Shown here piece after piece: positions 1-12,480 of a stretch of 64,000 nucleotides of DNA. The translations under genes and the position numbers were made by a program. The stretch comes from Molanna angustata. Its lineage: Eukaryota > Arthropoda > Insecta > Trichoptera > Molannidae. The stretch spans positions 13,702,743-13,766,742 of the forward strand of contig OY754977.1 in assembly GCA_963576475.1 (NCBI GenBank), given 5' to 3'. How positions within the stretch are numbered: position 1 is the stretch's first letter; every line of letters begins with the position of its first letter. Below the pieces are notes generated by a model. The model did not search any database, was not told the DNA's origin, and saw only the letters and a program-made list of their open reading frames with translations.

Positions 1-1700
1 TTATTGTTTACGAATAATATATATTGGGGCTATGCTAGTCTATAAAAAAAATCTGTTAAGAAAAATAAGAACTATTATTTCAACTTGTTTCCCCCTTCTC
101 AGAATTTCCGATCTTTCCCGAAGTTGTTTTGTCTCAGCCATTATCAAAGTGTGGTTCGTCATATTTCCAATCAATCAAAATTATTAATGTAAAACTAGCA
201 ATCAAAAAGAAAACTTTTTCAGACTACAATATGAAGAGAACGATGCAAAATGTTCAAAAATAAAACTTACAAAAGGAAATCCTGTTCCCAGCAAGGATCT
301 GCTCCTTTGACCGTTACTGTCGTAGATTTGACGTTTTGTAGTTTCAGTGTCACGTACGTATTGAACTGAGCAGCTGAAATGATAAAATTACATTCCATAC
401 ATTTTGATTAGTTGCTGCAATAAATATTCAAGAGCGGTCCATACGTTGTATTTAAAAGCAAAAGACTTATTAACAACGATACTATTAGTCCATCTATGGT
501 CTTATGTATTACACGATGAAATAATGGGAGAAAATAGTAGGTACCTACCTAATAAAGATTTGAAAATAAATAAAAAAAATCTGCGTTTTAATGATTTAAA
601 ATAATGTTAAAGCAACTCTGCATCCGTTCAAATATTAATTGTTTATTAAAACATACAGGGTGTTGAAGAAAAATTATGTACTCAAATAAAAAAATGTATT
701 GTACCTATAGCACATCAAGATCAACGAATGGGTAAGAATCATTTCGAAAATCTTTAAGTCTTTGTTTCATATATTACCATATGCGCGAAGATGAAAAATA
801 TGACTAAAACATTACACATTCGATGGAAGTTTATTGAGTTTAGTTAATAATAAATAACTTTAATAAAAAAAACATTGAGTTTAGTTAATAATAAAAACTT
901 TAATAATAATATGGAGCGCTCTTTAATAATCAATAAAAAATAGTTCAAAAAGACATTTCAATGGTGATTGTGTAATTCATGCCAATAATATAAAAGAAAC
1001 CAACAAAAAGTGAAATCGAATAAGTGATTTTTTTTTATTTATTTAAAATATATACAATTACCTATATTGTGACAACCAAGTATTTTCGTATAATCTTTTT
1101 AATTATACTCGAAAAAAAAATAAGCTTAAAAACGAGAAATATTTTCAGTAATTGATTTAAAAATGAATATTTTATTAGTTAAAGTTGTTTTTATTCAAAT
1201 CATATAATTTTCATATAGGTAATCAAAAAACAAGCGTGTTTTATGTAGTTTTAAAGTGTGTGTTATTTAATTAGGTATATATAAATTTATCAATTGAATG
1301 ATTTTCTAAAATCTATGATGAATCTGGTGTTTCATGAAAACTTTATGATACTAATTCCTACAAAAATTCAAACGACTAAAAAAACATTCTAATATAAAAT
1401 TGCAACAAAATATATAATTTCTATGACAAACACGATTTTCACACCAATAAAAATGGTAAAAATTAATAAATAATTATTTGAATCATTCATACCTTGAGGT
1501 CCAACGTAATGCGCCTTTTTAACTGAAAAAAAAACAAAATTTTCTTTAGTAACAAATAGAATAAGTTCAATAACCACGATTAAAACTAATGGCGTACGAA
1601 TTACTTTGTTTTCAAGTGATAGTTTCAAATGAAGCAATGCACATTACTTAAAAAAATAAATTATATTTATACATCCTCACATCACATATACATATTCCCT
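1..1700. other. AT-rich DNA, no gene seen
   Basis: Only short chance frames and the small duplication at 834-905. No family recognised. Confidence 0.6.
834..905. repeat. Tandem duplication of about 40 bp
   Basis: TGAGTTTAGTTAATAATAAA occurs at 835 and 875, each followed by (T)AACTTTAATAA. Confidence 0.8.
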
Positions 1701-1720
1701 AAACAAATCAAAAATTCTTG

Positions 1721-1806
1721 GTGAAAGAAATCGATCGAGGCGAGATTCTAACTCTCGTCCACATGATTACAACACCAGTGCGCTAGTCGCTCTGCCACCA
1801 ATCCAT
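1721..1806 (-). repeat. tRNA-derived SINE (type a), copy 1
   Basis: The minus strand reads GGTGGCAGAGCGACTAGCGC...GTAATCATGTGG...GAGTTAGAATCTCGCC...GATTTCTTTCACC. A and B boxes are recognisable but the acceptor stem is not. The same layout and the same 3' GATTTC(G/T)TTCA(C/T)C follow at 17635-17713. Confidence 0.65.
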
Positions 1807-2649
1807 GTGCCATTTATAGGTCTTTGCTGATTTCAACGAAAATATGCATAGGATAATTGTTATTTATAGAGCGAGAAAATTGTCATATTACGCCTCTGCT
1901 AAATGAATAATTACACTAGTTTTAGTGGAATTAATATGAACTGTCGAGTGTAGTCAACAGTTCACATTATAATAGTCTTACGGAAGAATTATCTTAAATA
2001 TTTTCGCAAACTAGAACCACAATACATCCAAGAACTGACCCTGACAAATAATTCAGAATCATAATATACACTCGTGTCGTCTGGATCACATACGGTCGCG
2101 TTCACCAACGAACATCAAATAGATAATCAACTAACTACCTGCTCGAAGTTCAAATCTACATCAATTGATGTGAAAATTATTATTTTAAACCTATTTCAAA
2201 ACAAATAAATTTGAATGTCAGATAGAAAAGATTTTAATAAAGAAGAAGTGACTTGCCATTTTTCCATCTACACGTAGCAGAGAATAATAAAAAAAAATGT
2301 GAGCAAGAGATATTTTTTAATTAGATGCTTATCTTGTGGTTTAGAGGTACATTTTACTTTGAAAGTAATCAAGAAAGTAGAGAACTTTAATTAAAACACA
2401 AACTTTTAAGGGTTCATCTATTTCTAAAAAGGACGTAATATTTAGAAGTAATTTGAACAATAATTATAAACTTGATTTAGGTAAGGGGCCATTTTCCTGA
2501 ACACCCTGTTAGGTTTGATATTTGAAATTGACTAAAAACGTACTTTTATTTGAGAATTATCTATAGGTCATACCGCAATTCTTGAAAACCTATTCTTTGC
2601 AAACCAGATACTTTTATAGAAAGAAAAATCTATATATTATATTAAAATG

Positions 2650-2972
2650 GTTGTTGGTATACTTATTTGTATGTATGTATGTATGTGACCGATGAACTCG
2701 TACATCGACCATCCGATTGCGATGAAATCTTCAAACACACACACATATACACACTAAATGTTCTACTTGGAATTATGAGTAAAACCATATATAGAATACA
2801 AATGCTGCGAAGAATATAAATACTGCGAGCTTGTAAATTGGTGTTACTTGGCTTCAAAGTTGAAAAAAAACATAAAAATATAGACCCTGCATACAAATCT
2901 CGCGTATCTTGGCTTGATACTTTGTCGATATGTTAAGAGAATAAATTTATCTTGAACAAATCGACAGTTGGA
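2650..2972 (-). mobile_element. HINE family, copy G (only the 5' part of the element)
   Basis: It carries ACACACACACATATACACAC, TGTTCTACTTGGAATTATGA and the right end AAATCGACAGTTGGA (2972) with its hairpin, as in the other copies. The left limit is uncertain and lies near a TATG microsatellite at 2667-2690. Confidence 0.55.
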
Positions 2973-2985
2973 ATATTGATAAAGA

Positions 2986-3195
2986 CTTTCTTCCACCCTG
3001 CGCAAGTGGCAAGCTCATTACCATTCGGCAATATCATTCAACTAACCAGTGTTTCAGCAATATTTACGAGAGAAATGAATTTCAAATAAATAACTCCTCT
3101 GTTGGGGAACAAACCCAGGACAACCGCACACATACCAAACTGCTTACCAACTGTTCCTCGGCGATTGGCTCATCTCAGAAGCCTCCTGATTTTTT
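2986..3195 (-). repeat. tRNA-derived SINE (type b), copy 1
   Basis: CACCCTGCGCAAGTGGCAAG, CATTACCATTCGGCAAT, AACTAACCAGTGTTT, AGAAATGAATTTCAAATAAA and GGGGAACAAACCCAGGAC occur in the same order as at 50459-50655. The minus strand starts with a decayed tRNA-like head (AACAGTTGGTAAGC A box, GGGTTTGTTCCCC B box). Confidence 0.7.
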
Positions 3196-3199
3196 ATTG

Positions 3200-4560
3200 T
3201 ACCAGGCGCTAAAAACTGTAGGTCCGGCCCAGTTTATAAATATTACACTCTGTACTTAAACTGGTAGGTTAGTAGGTAATATTAACAATGTTTTCTTTTA
3301 ATTATGTCTTCCGCAGTACAATGTCAACAGCGGAAATTATTAACAGATCAAAATAGCTATCTCTTGATGGAAGTCTGATATTTGATATTACCAAGACACA
3401 GCCTGAACAATGTAATATTACCATATCACTCAGATATTCCCTCATTTTAATAATGTACAGAGGTACGTATTATATCCCAATGTTATTGGTAGGTTATTCC
3501 GTTCACCGCCACGTCAAATATTCGTGTTTTTTATTCCTCACACGACTTTCATTATGCCATGCCATGCTTTCCTCGGATTTCTCTGTAAATTGAATTTCTT
3601 CCCGTGAATGTTAAACCTTTTACAAAAATATTATTCAGCCATCGATCACTTGTTTTATACGGAAACATTCAATAAATCAAGGCATATGCGCACCTACTAA
3701 AATAAATATGAATTCGCAGGAAAATAATTAGTAGATCTGGTACACTACAGTGGGTTGTAAGAAACTATTGTCTGAATTTCAAAACGATTTAGCACGGAAA
3801 AGTTGCCTTTTGTTATGTGAAGAAAAAATACCATAATGTTTCCGTTTGCGCATCGCACTTGATATATTAACAATAATTTAAATAGCGCCAATTTGGATTT
3901 TTTTAAGTACATATTTTAAGTCCAGACGGACTAAGACCCGAATGCGCAGTCCTAGGTTACTGTATACTAACTTCTAACCTCTCTAAAGTATTTATGTAGT
4001 ATTCTTAAGTTGGCAATTTCGTTGCAGAGACATCACTAACTAAATAGTACGCCAAACTTAAGGTTGATGGCGTAGATTTTAACATTATTACGTATGAAGA
4101 ACAGAGATAGATAGTTTTCTTTGAGTTTATACTGACGTTTAAAATGTTTTTTTTTGTCATAAGGACACAAACACATGTAACCAAGCTCACACTGACAGCT
4201 CGATGTCACGATTTTTGTGAAATTCCAGCGAATTTTCGGCATCTCTTATAGATCGCTGAATAATCTGTTTGGTATTTGATTTGACAAAATTACCAAATAC
4301 ATATTCGACGAAGTTGCTAAAATCTTCATCCATCGAAAACATCTTGTATTTTATTATTAAACCACTCGTAAGGATCCTCGCAATCAACCTTACTTTTTGA
4401 CAGTTCGAAAATGTCAGATCGCGCCAACGCGCATGTGCTAAGTATTTAGATAAGTATGTCTCTTTGTAGCATCCTCCAGTTAGGAAGCCACGTGATCTCC
4501 TTAACTTAAGTGAGCGACTGTGCAATGAAAACATGGTTAGTATTTAGAATCGGTTTAGAC
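3200..4560. other. Unassigned, with an unexplained minus-strand frame
   Basis: A 115-codon minus-strand frame (4187-4534) has a fairly normal residue mix toward its C-terminus (FSNFVEYVFGNFVKSN, then SLEFHKNRDIELSV). I recognise no domain and the N-terminal half looks random. It abuts the LINE fragment at 4580 and may be repeat-derived. The rest shows nothing. Confidence 0.4.
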
Positions 4561-4579
4561 TAGTATTTAGGCGATCGAG

Positions 4580-4750
4580 AACGGGCAAAATAAGTATTGT
4601 AAGGCCTGAAATTAGGTAGTCTGATGATATAAGACGAGTTGTTGGAGGCGGATGGATGTGGTTTGCCCAAGATAGGGAGCTGTTGAAGTCTCATGGGGAG
4701 ACCTATATTCATTACTGGACGAAGGAGGGCAGAAGAAAAAATGAACACTT
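4580..4750 (+). pseudogene. LINE ORF2 C-terminal fragment
   Basis: The plus strand encodes, with a stop, an RRSRTGK...RPEIR stretch, then SDDIRRVVGGGWMWFAQDRE and HGETYIHYWTKEG. This is the conserved tail after the reverse transcriptase of many insect non-LTR elements (GRPxxRWxDDIxxVAGxxWxxxAQDRxxW...). Only about 55 codons remain and the RT core is absent, so it is a 5'-truncated, decayed copy. Clade not assigned. Confidence 0.65.
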
Positions 4751-4916
4751 TAGAGTCACAAATGCTTGATTATTAGCTTAAATGACGTAAATAAATTGAA
4801 ATCTACTCGATATTCTATATTTTTTTCGTTCTTGCGACGTTGTAGAAAATAGCGGAAATTTATTATTTTTATTATAATTAATAGAGCTTTTCCTTGTTTG
4901 GCTAGAAAAAGCAAAC

Positions 4917-5098
4917 CAGGGGGGCAAGTTGGTCCAACCGGCGAAATCAAAAACCTCAGGATTACCCATATCATGAATATAATTCTATATTTTTAGATGT
5001 CATAGATCCCTGTATGACAATTATATCGATGATATCGGTAATACGGGGGGGTTTTGATTTCGCCAGTTGGACCAGACTTGCCTCCCTGAACTCACTCA
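4917..5098. mobile_element. Short foldback MITE
   Basis: The arm CAGGGGGGCAAGTTGGTCCA...CGGCGAAATCAAAAAC...GGATTACC...ATATCAT...ATATAATT (4917-~4990) returns inverted at about 5025-5098 with a few mismatches. A weaker third copy of one arm (GGGGGACAATTCCGGTGAAA) lies at 5277-5370, hinting that the original element was larger or that two copies sit side by side. Confidence 0.7.
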
Positions 5099-5464
5099 AA
5101 ATAAATTAGTTGAAATATTTGCATGTGGCTTATAAATGCAAAATAATAAGTGACACGTGTTTTGACGGATTTAAAATGCCAACTCGAACTTCGTGGGGTA
5201 AGTTGAGATCTTAAAATATCATATGAGCGATACAATGCGCGAACGGAGGGTGACCTTCTTCTTATCGTGACATGTCAGGGGGACAATTCCGGTGAAACGG
5301 TGGAGTCAAAACCATCATTATGACTTCTGAAATATCTTACGAGCACCATAGATAAAGTCTCCCTGTCCTGGTCAGTGTGAAACGAAAGATGATAAGCGAT
5401 TTAAAAAATATATATGCAATTTTTCCGCACTTGAGCGTTTCGAAATTCATAAAAAGTTTCTTAC

Positions 5465-5640
5465 AACTATAACATATTTTATTCATACCATTACATACGT
5501 CCTATCCCATAATGTGCGGTAACCAGCGACAAGTGTGCGGATTTACTTTGCTTTATGAAATGAAGCACGACACATGCGTGAATCTCAATACACCACAATC
5601 ATCTCACCAAAAAGCAGGTGGTAAATCGCATTTTAATAAT
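5465..5640 (-). repeat. Retroposon 3' end, copy 3
   Basis: ATTCATACCATTACATACGT, CCCATAATGTGCGGTAACCA and GCACGACACATGCGTGAATC match the family at 51335. No coding remnant. Confidence 0.55.
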
Positions 5641-6730
5641 AATGCTAATGCATAATAATAATGATGCATTGTTTAGGGAATTTATGAAGTATGTATAATA
5701 TGTGTTTATTACACGGACATATCTTTCTTTAAAAAAATAATTTCATCATTAGTGTTGAATTGATTACTCTAATTACAGAAAAAAGAAGAGCATACAAAGA
5801 TAGGGAATAAAAATTAACTTTGGGCTTAATTTCAAACAATTTTATTCAAAACTAAATTTAATATTCATTCGTCGTTAACAATTTTTATTAAAATAAAAAT
5901 AAAACTGTTTTAACAAATGTTTATTTACATTGTTCATGTCTCAATATACAAAAATAGTAACGGATATGATATTATTAGAGTCAATGAAAAATGCAATCTT
6001 GTGGTGTATAAATAATCAATGATATTGAACGAAAAACTTTTGTAATATGTATGACAAATAAATTGACCGGATGGTTTATAAAATGGTCTCAAGAAATGAA
6101 TTCCAGAGAATACCATAATTATTCTAATAGAAAATCAGAGAAGTAAATGGAGTGAAAACGTTGAAGGGTTCAACCAACATAACTCAGAAATATCACAAAG
6201 AAAGATAGAGGAAGTAAAAGGGGGAAAACAAAATTAAGTTTGCCCTCAAACCAATGAGCCAAAATGCGGAAGTCAATCTTTTATATTTTTCCATCGGATG
6301 ATTTTCGAGTCTAAAGTCACGAAAAACTAACGGATAGATTAATATTTGATTTGATTGTTAAGTGTAGGATTCCAAATAAATATCTGTTTCAATTAAATAA
6401 TTGATTGAAATACTACAATATATCTTTATTAGTACAATGCTTTTAATAAATAGCTGGTATATACATGAATTTATTTCAGACAAGAAACTGAATAGATAAT
6501 TTATTTTATTTATTTTTTCTGTTGAAAAATTACATACAATCTTTATCCAACCAACAATCATCTTTTAAAAAATAAGTCACGGTTTTTTATTGTGATAACC
6601 CTCTCAAACTGCGACAACTTGTTATATTTTGTTAACTAAATTTTGGTATTTTGCAAACTGATTTTTGATATTTTTTAAATATTCGAAAACATATGTAAAT
6701 TCAGAAAAAAAAACCTATTGAAGGAGCTAT
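5640..6730. other. AT-rich DNA, no gene seen
   Basis: Very A/T-rich with frequent stops on both strands and no recognised repeat. Confidence 0.6.
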
Positions 6731-6736
6731 TGGTAT

Positions 6737-7075
6737 CTTTTTTTTCTTCTTTATCCTCGCCATGTCCCGTTATATGGGGTCGGCTATCCTAATCATGCAG
6801 TGCCAATAGTTTCTCTGCTGCATGTCCCTTTTTTAAACCCAGTTTCTTCATGTCCCTTTGGACATTCGTCAGCCAGGTGGTTTGGGGCCTTTCCCTTCCC
6901 CTCCTCTCAGTCGCCATGGAAAGGCACTTCTTCACCACGTGTTCATGCTCCCTTCCCATTATATGGCCAAACCATCTAAATCTGGCCTCTGTTACCTCCT
7001 CAGATATAGATGCCACCTTAAAGCTCCCCCTGACGTCCTCATTGATGACATCCCCTGGACCATTTATTAATTAAG
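6737..7075 (-). pseudogene. LINE ORF2 C-terminal fragment
   Basis: A minus-strand frame, open to about 7074, holds EARFRWFGHIMGREHEHVVK, then RRGRERPQTTWLTNVQRDMK and a stop. This is the usual C-terminal tail of a non-LTR retrotransposon polymerase. The 3' sequence ACCCCATATAACGGGACATG, GAGGATAAAGAAGAAAA is shared with the copy at 24285-24560. No RT motifs remain; it is truncated at the 5' side. Confidence 0.75.
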
Positions 7076-7444
7076 GGATATTGGAATAATCCTTAATAAT
7101 TATGTACATTTTAAACAAAATATTATATGTTTCGGTTTTAAAAATAAAAATATAAGCTCATATAGTAAACAAATCACTATATATAGGTCTTTTCTTTTCA
7201 TGTGTCCTTTTGGGTGTACTACAAAATAATTGACACAAAGCACTCTTTGCGGGGTAGAACAGGGCGTACAAGAATGAGAAATATTAGCTGAAGGTGGAGG
7301 CTTTGGGTTCTCGTTGCCTACCCCCAAAAGAAACAAGTATGTATGCATGTAGAAATATCGTCACATATTTGTTTCCACAAGAATAACGATGAAAAGCGTT
7401 TCAGCCTAGCATAAGATAGATTTGTCTAGCGAGATTAGCACAAA

Positions 7445-7510
7445 ACATCATCGATTAGTAGTCACAATCAATGACCCTTATCAATTAGTTTTCACAATTT
7501 AATGATTGGT
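7445..7510. repeat. 31-bp minisatellite, left block
   Basis: ATCGATTAGTAGTCACAATC and ATCAATTAGTTTTCACAATT are two units, 30-31 bp apart, of the same repeat found at 7810-7910, with about 300 bp between the blocks. Confidence 0.75.
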
Positions 7511-7809
7511 TTCCGGCAAATACATATGTATATGTTGTATTTTTCTTCTAGTATTTATTGTTTTTTTTAGTTTATTTTCCTAAGGTTATGAACAAATTAT
7601 TCCCACATACTTTTGAATGCATGGTTACATTAATATATTTAATATGTTGATGTCTATTGTATAATATTAACTGTGTACAAATTATGAAATAAATGAATCA
7701 ATTAAAAACAATTTGACCATTTTCGTGCCCATGTCCATATTATAATTTCATGCGCTTGCCCGTGTGATTGGAAGTTTTTTTTTTTGCCGAAAAAGATAAC
7801 ATTATTCAA

Positions 7810-7910
7810 CGACACTCATCGATTAGTTATCACAATTGAATGACATTTATCGATTAGTTTTCACATTTGAACGACATTTATCGATTAGTTATCACAATTC
7901 AATAACTCGT
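7810..7910. repeat. 31-bp minisatellite, right block
   Basis: ATCGATTAGTTATCACAATT at 7818, then variants at 7849 and 7880. Each unit is followed by (G/C)AAxGACATTT. Confidence 0.85.
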
Positions 7911-8387
7911 ACTTACACGGAGACAGATATCCAAAGTTATTCCAAGATTTGAAATATTATTACATTTTGTAAATATGAAGGTACTTGTTTGCCAACAGCT
8001 ATTAATAGCTCAGCTGGCATAAAAGTATCCATATATGAACAAAAAACTCTCAACTCACACCGCCTTCTGTGGAAAAACTTGTCGAAAAAATGTGGGAAAG
8101 AAAATTTCATTAGAAAGTTATAATGACATTTTACTGGACGCTTTCAAGATTGGTTTCATCCTTCACCAAGTTTATTTTATCAAACATTTTTTTTAAACTG
8201 TTGTGTCTGAAGAAGATGGGTCCGCGTAACTGCACAGTTACCTAGAGTGGATCGAGTTAAATAAAACTAATTTAAATGAAATAAAAAATTATCAGTTGTT
8301 AACCATGGGCAAAACTTTAAATCGATAGATTTAATATTTGTTATTATAAGCAAACAATGCCCGCCTATAACCTACTTTAAATATTCA

Positions 8388-8790
8388 TTTCTCTTAATGA
8401 ATCGACATTATTAATCTTAATCCCGTGTGATAGAATTGTATGGCGAGTTCTATATTGTTCATGGTTTTTTCAACTTTGAAGTAAAAAAAACACTTACTTA
8501 GAGGCTTCGCAGCATATATACGAGTATTCCATAAACATATTAACTCAGTATTCGGAGTAGAATATTTAGTGTGTGTATCCCTTATAACTTTGAATCTGCT
8601 TGATTCACAGAGCCTTAAAATTAATAAAATCTATAAAATATTAGGTCTACAAAACTTTTATACTCAGAATTTTGAATTTTCGTTTCAGTCAGGGGTTATA
8701 ACTGTGTCATAAAAGCTAGAACGCCAAAAATTGGTGTAAATATAAAGAAATACAAAATCTCAAATTAATGTTTAAAAAGTTCCAGAGTTT
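8388..8790 (+). mobile_element. HINE family, copy H (partial)
   Basis: TTTTTCAACTTTGAAGT, AGAGGCTTCGCAGCATATAT, the TTTAGTGTGTGTATCCCTTA site, and the run from TACTCAGAATTTTGAA to GTCAGGGGTTATAA follow copy D in order. Both outer ends are missing or too decayed to place. Confidence 0.6.
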
Positions 8791-8799
8791 ACCATTTAC

Positions 8800-9920
8800 A
8801 TAATACGTTTAGTTTGTTCATACAAAACGAATTATAAATAAAATATTAAAAATATTACTTTTTTTTCATATTTTCATAATCTCACAATTAAGATTTTTTA
8901 AAAGTGTAATGGGGTATATTAGTATTTTACTTCTACAATCCGCTTTTCAGTTATTTTCTGAATTCAAATCCCTTAGTCCCAAAAGTTTGCCCATCCTGGT
9001 TTAGTGGTATTGCTATGAATTTTGAAGGGACGAATTTTTACACAATTTTCTTAAAAAATTGTGTAAAAATAACGAAAAAGTAATCAAATCAAATAAATGC
9101 AGGCGAGTAATATCCCAACGTATTGACGAGAAAATACATGTGTAGGATAATACAAACATAAATAAACTATGAAACAGCGATCACTGAGCCACGAAATCAG
9201 TTGAACTTATTGAATCAAAAACAGCTTAGTCCTTTTCAATATATTGCTAAAATAAACCGACTAGACGATTGCAAAAAGCAAACTTTCTTTTTTCTCGATC
9301 GACACTGTTAGAATAAGTTTTGGGTAATGAGGTTTTTATTTTTTCACAAAGAGACCTTTTTGAATTTAAGTTTACCACAAATAGTAATTTCACAAAGTCG
9401 CCTAACGATCCTCGAACAAACGAATTTCGAAAACCAACAGCCCAATATTTAATGAAAAAAGAGATAAGCGTTCAAATAGCAAAGCGAAGTATTTAAAAAA
9501 TTAAGGTCTTCATATATTATGTAAGTTGTATTTAAGGGGATACTGGTACTCCCGAGTGAATAGTTGCATTAGCGATTCCTAGTCTACTCAGCCAATACCA
9601 ACACTATCGTTTTGAAACTAAAGACAAGTATAACTCATAGTAGTGTCTACAATTTGACAGTTCCAGAATCATAATATTTGAAAATTCTCTCGATAAAAAA
9701 AAAATTCGAAATTTCCCCCGAAATTTGCAGGATTCCTATGTTATCCGTTTAATTTATTAGATGTAAAATTATAATTCAGCAAATTGCAATGAATTCAATT
9801 GCCTCAATGTGTTCTATTAACTTGATATACATAGAAATAATATCTAATTATAAAATTTATAAAGTAAGAAATGATAAGATTTCCTCGCATCCTACTGTCT
9901 CTATTTAAGTTTTTTTCATA
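8800..9920. other. AT-rich DNA, no gene seen
   Basis: Possible decayed extension of the HINE copy at 8388 up to about 8900. Otherwise nothing identified. Confidence 0.5.
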
Positions 9921-9922
9921 AA

Positions 9923-10901
9923 CTAGTTGCATGTGACACATGAGATCCAACTGTCGATAGCGATAGTATGTTTAGTTGAAGAATAAGTACCAAACTATAA
10001 ACCCATAAATACAAATTATTTAATATTTTAAGATATTTGGTTTTCTATACAACACATGTACCTAGGTATGTATGTCAAGATAGGATAGTATGGAGGTCAG
10101 TCCTTTAATCCTACCCAGAATATGAAAACAGCATGATGGTATGTACATATGTATATTTGGAGATTAGTATCAATATATGTATATTTGGAGATTAGTAACA
10201 ATTAAGTCTTCTTAGATATTGTGTGTAGGCGACTGCCATAAAAATTGTATGAAGCGATGTCGTCACTGAATTCAATTTTTAAAAAAATTGTTAAAAAAAA
10301 ATTGAGATGTGCTTATACAATAAATATAATACAATAATGTGCTTATTAAAAAATTTGGAAATATAGGCAGTTACACATAAACACAAATTTATCATAAAAA
10401 AAATATTTTTCTTAATAAAAAACGTTTGAAACCCTGGAATTTTTTCGTTAAAACGAATTTGAGATTTTGTATTTTTCTATGTTTGTACCAATTTTCAGCA
10501 TTCTAGGTTTTATGGTTCCTGAGATAAATGGAAAAATAAACCAAAAATTCAAAATTAATTTGATAACCCCTGACTGAAACAAAAAATTCACCATTACAAA
10601 AGTACAAAAGTTTTGTTTATATATTTTAAAATTTTGGGCTCTGTAAATTGAGCGCATCAAAAGTTATAAGGGGGGGGGGGGGCAGACACACAAAACTCAC
10701 ATAAAATAATAATGTTCTTCTCCGAATTCTGAGTAAATCCATGTATGGGAACATATATGCTGCGAAGCCTCTAAGTTGGTGTTTTTAGCTTGCAAAAAGT
10801 CCACTACGCCATACAAAATGTTCCTTCATACGCGCATCTTGGATTTTAACTGCCTCTTCCTTCAATAGAATTTTATTCTCTTGAACGGATCGACAGTTGG
10901 A
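9923..10901 (-). mobile_element. HINE family, copy A (near full length)
   Basis: On the minus strand it begins TCCAACTGTCGATC (right edge 10901) and ends with a CATGTGTCACATG hairpin followed by CAACTAG (left edge 9923). Its microsatellite site carries a 13-base G run (10670-10682) and CAGACACAC. The length of 979 bp matches copy D. Confidence 0.75.
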
Positions 10902-11184
10902 TCAAGTATAACTTATTTAGTTTTTTCTTTAACTTTTTTAGTTTCAGTTTTTATTTGTCTATTTTGTGTACATGAGCTAGGTAAACTTTGTTGGCTAATT
11001 TTTGGTTATGTGTGTAATAGAATATTGTTTTGTATAGCTGTTTGTTTACTGAAATGTATGAAGCATTATAAATACCTACATACATGCTTTATGTGAAACT
11101 ATTAGACTATTTAATGGGTCTTATTTTGAAAACACAGTAAAATGTTAATGAAATGTCAAATTTATTCAGTATTTTGTTCTTCAC

Positions 11185-11800
11185 ATATTATCTGGATTCC
11201 AACACATGTGACACCGGTGGTTGTGAAGTGGAATTGAAAAGACGAATTGCCATGGCAACGGTAGCACTGGGAAATCTCACAAGAGTTTGGAAATACATGA
11301 CCGTCACAAAAAAAGGCTTGACTCATCAGGTCTCTGATATTCTCGATGTTCCTGTATGGTGTGGAAACATGGACACTGAGGGAGTCAGAGCGAAAGAGGA
11401 TCGATGCCTTCGATATGTGGTGCTGGAGGTGAATTTTGCGCATCCCATGGACAGCCTGAATAACGAATGTGTCAATTCTAGACGAGCTGAAGATTGAGGA
11501 TTGTCTGTCGACGATATTTTACAGACGTGTCCTTCAATTCTTTGGACACATTGCCAGAAGGGAACCGGACTGTCTCGAGAAGCTTGTTATGATGGGAAGC
11601 ATGGAGGGACGGAGATCTCGTGGTCGCTCACCGACCAGATGGAGCGATTTGGTTAAGTCCACAATGGGTTCTTCGGTGACTGGTGCATTGCGTTCTCAAC
11701 CCAAAAGAGATTGACACCGGAGGTGGGCCATACATGCGGCGATCGACTGCAACCGCTATCCTCAGTCATGAGGAAAAGATATATTCGTATATTTTGCTGG
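11185..11800 (+). pseudogene. LINE ORF2 C-terminal fragment, frameshifted
   Basis: The longest LINE remnant. Frame one has ELKRRIAMATVALGNLTRVW. After frameshifts, a region corresponding to a YGxETWTLR block and a DMWCWR block follows. A second frame reads SILDELKIEDCLSTIFYRRV, FFGHIARREPDCLEKLV and GRRSRGRSPTRWSDLVKST. These blocks occur in this order after the RT domain of insect non-LTR elements. At least two frameshifts make it dead. An AATAAAATTAAAAT tail follows near 11830. Confidence 0.75.
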
Positions 11801-12480
11801 GATTGTGAAGATTGAATGAAATGAAGGATATTTAATAAAATTAAAATAACAAAAGAACATCACTAGTGTATGGATTTAGTTTTAAGTGACAGTTCTGCTG
11901 AACACATTCAAGTTTTTAAGGACTTTATGTAAATTTGTTTAAACTTGCGGCCTTACTTATTAGATTTCGTTAACAGCTAACTAAACTAAAAACAACTAGA
12001 TAAGTACGACTAAAATAGTTAAGATCGCTATTAAAAATTGTTTATGAACACCCCCCATTTATTATTTTCACATGGCCGCATTGGCTTCACAGATGTCAAA
12101 AAATAGATTAATGCATGCAATGTTTGGATAAGTGACATCGAAAAACGAAAAAAAACACTGCGTTGTGCCGTGTTGAGTCAATTTAAACACGATTGCGATA
12201 AAGTATAAGAAGGAAAAACGTTATAAGGATTAAATTTTTCTGACAATCTCAAATATGCGTCGGAGCATATGTGAAAGAACCGCCCTTTTGAAATACTTGA
12301 TATGACGCGTTAGTCAAGCGTTAACCAACCTCTCGACCTACCCTTACTGGACGTTTATGAAATAAAGGTACAATAAAAATACATACATAGTCACGGTTTA
12401 TAAGTATTTTTTTTCGTTAATCACGCTTTATTACCAGGTACTATATATATTTTACGTTTATAAGTAAGACGGTAATAATA

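Noticed and set aside
4187..4534. A host gene exon of 115 codons on the minus strand
   Set aside because: No recognised domain, no clear splice or promoter context, and it sits beside a LINE fragment. Left unassigned.
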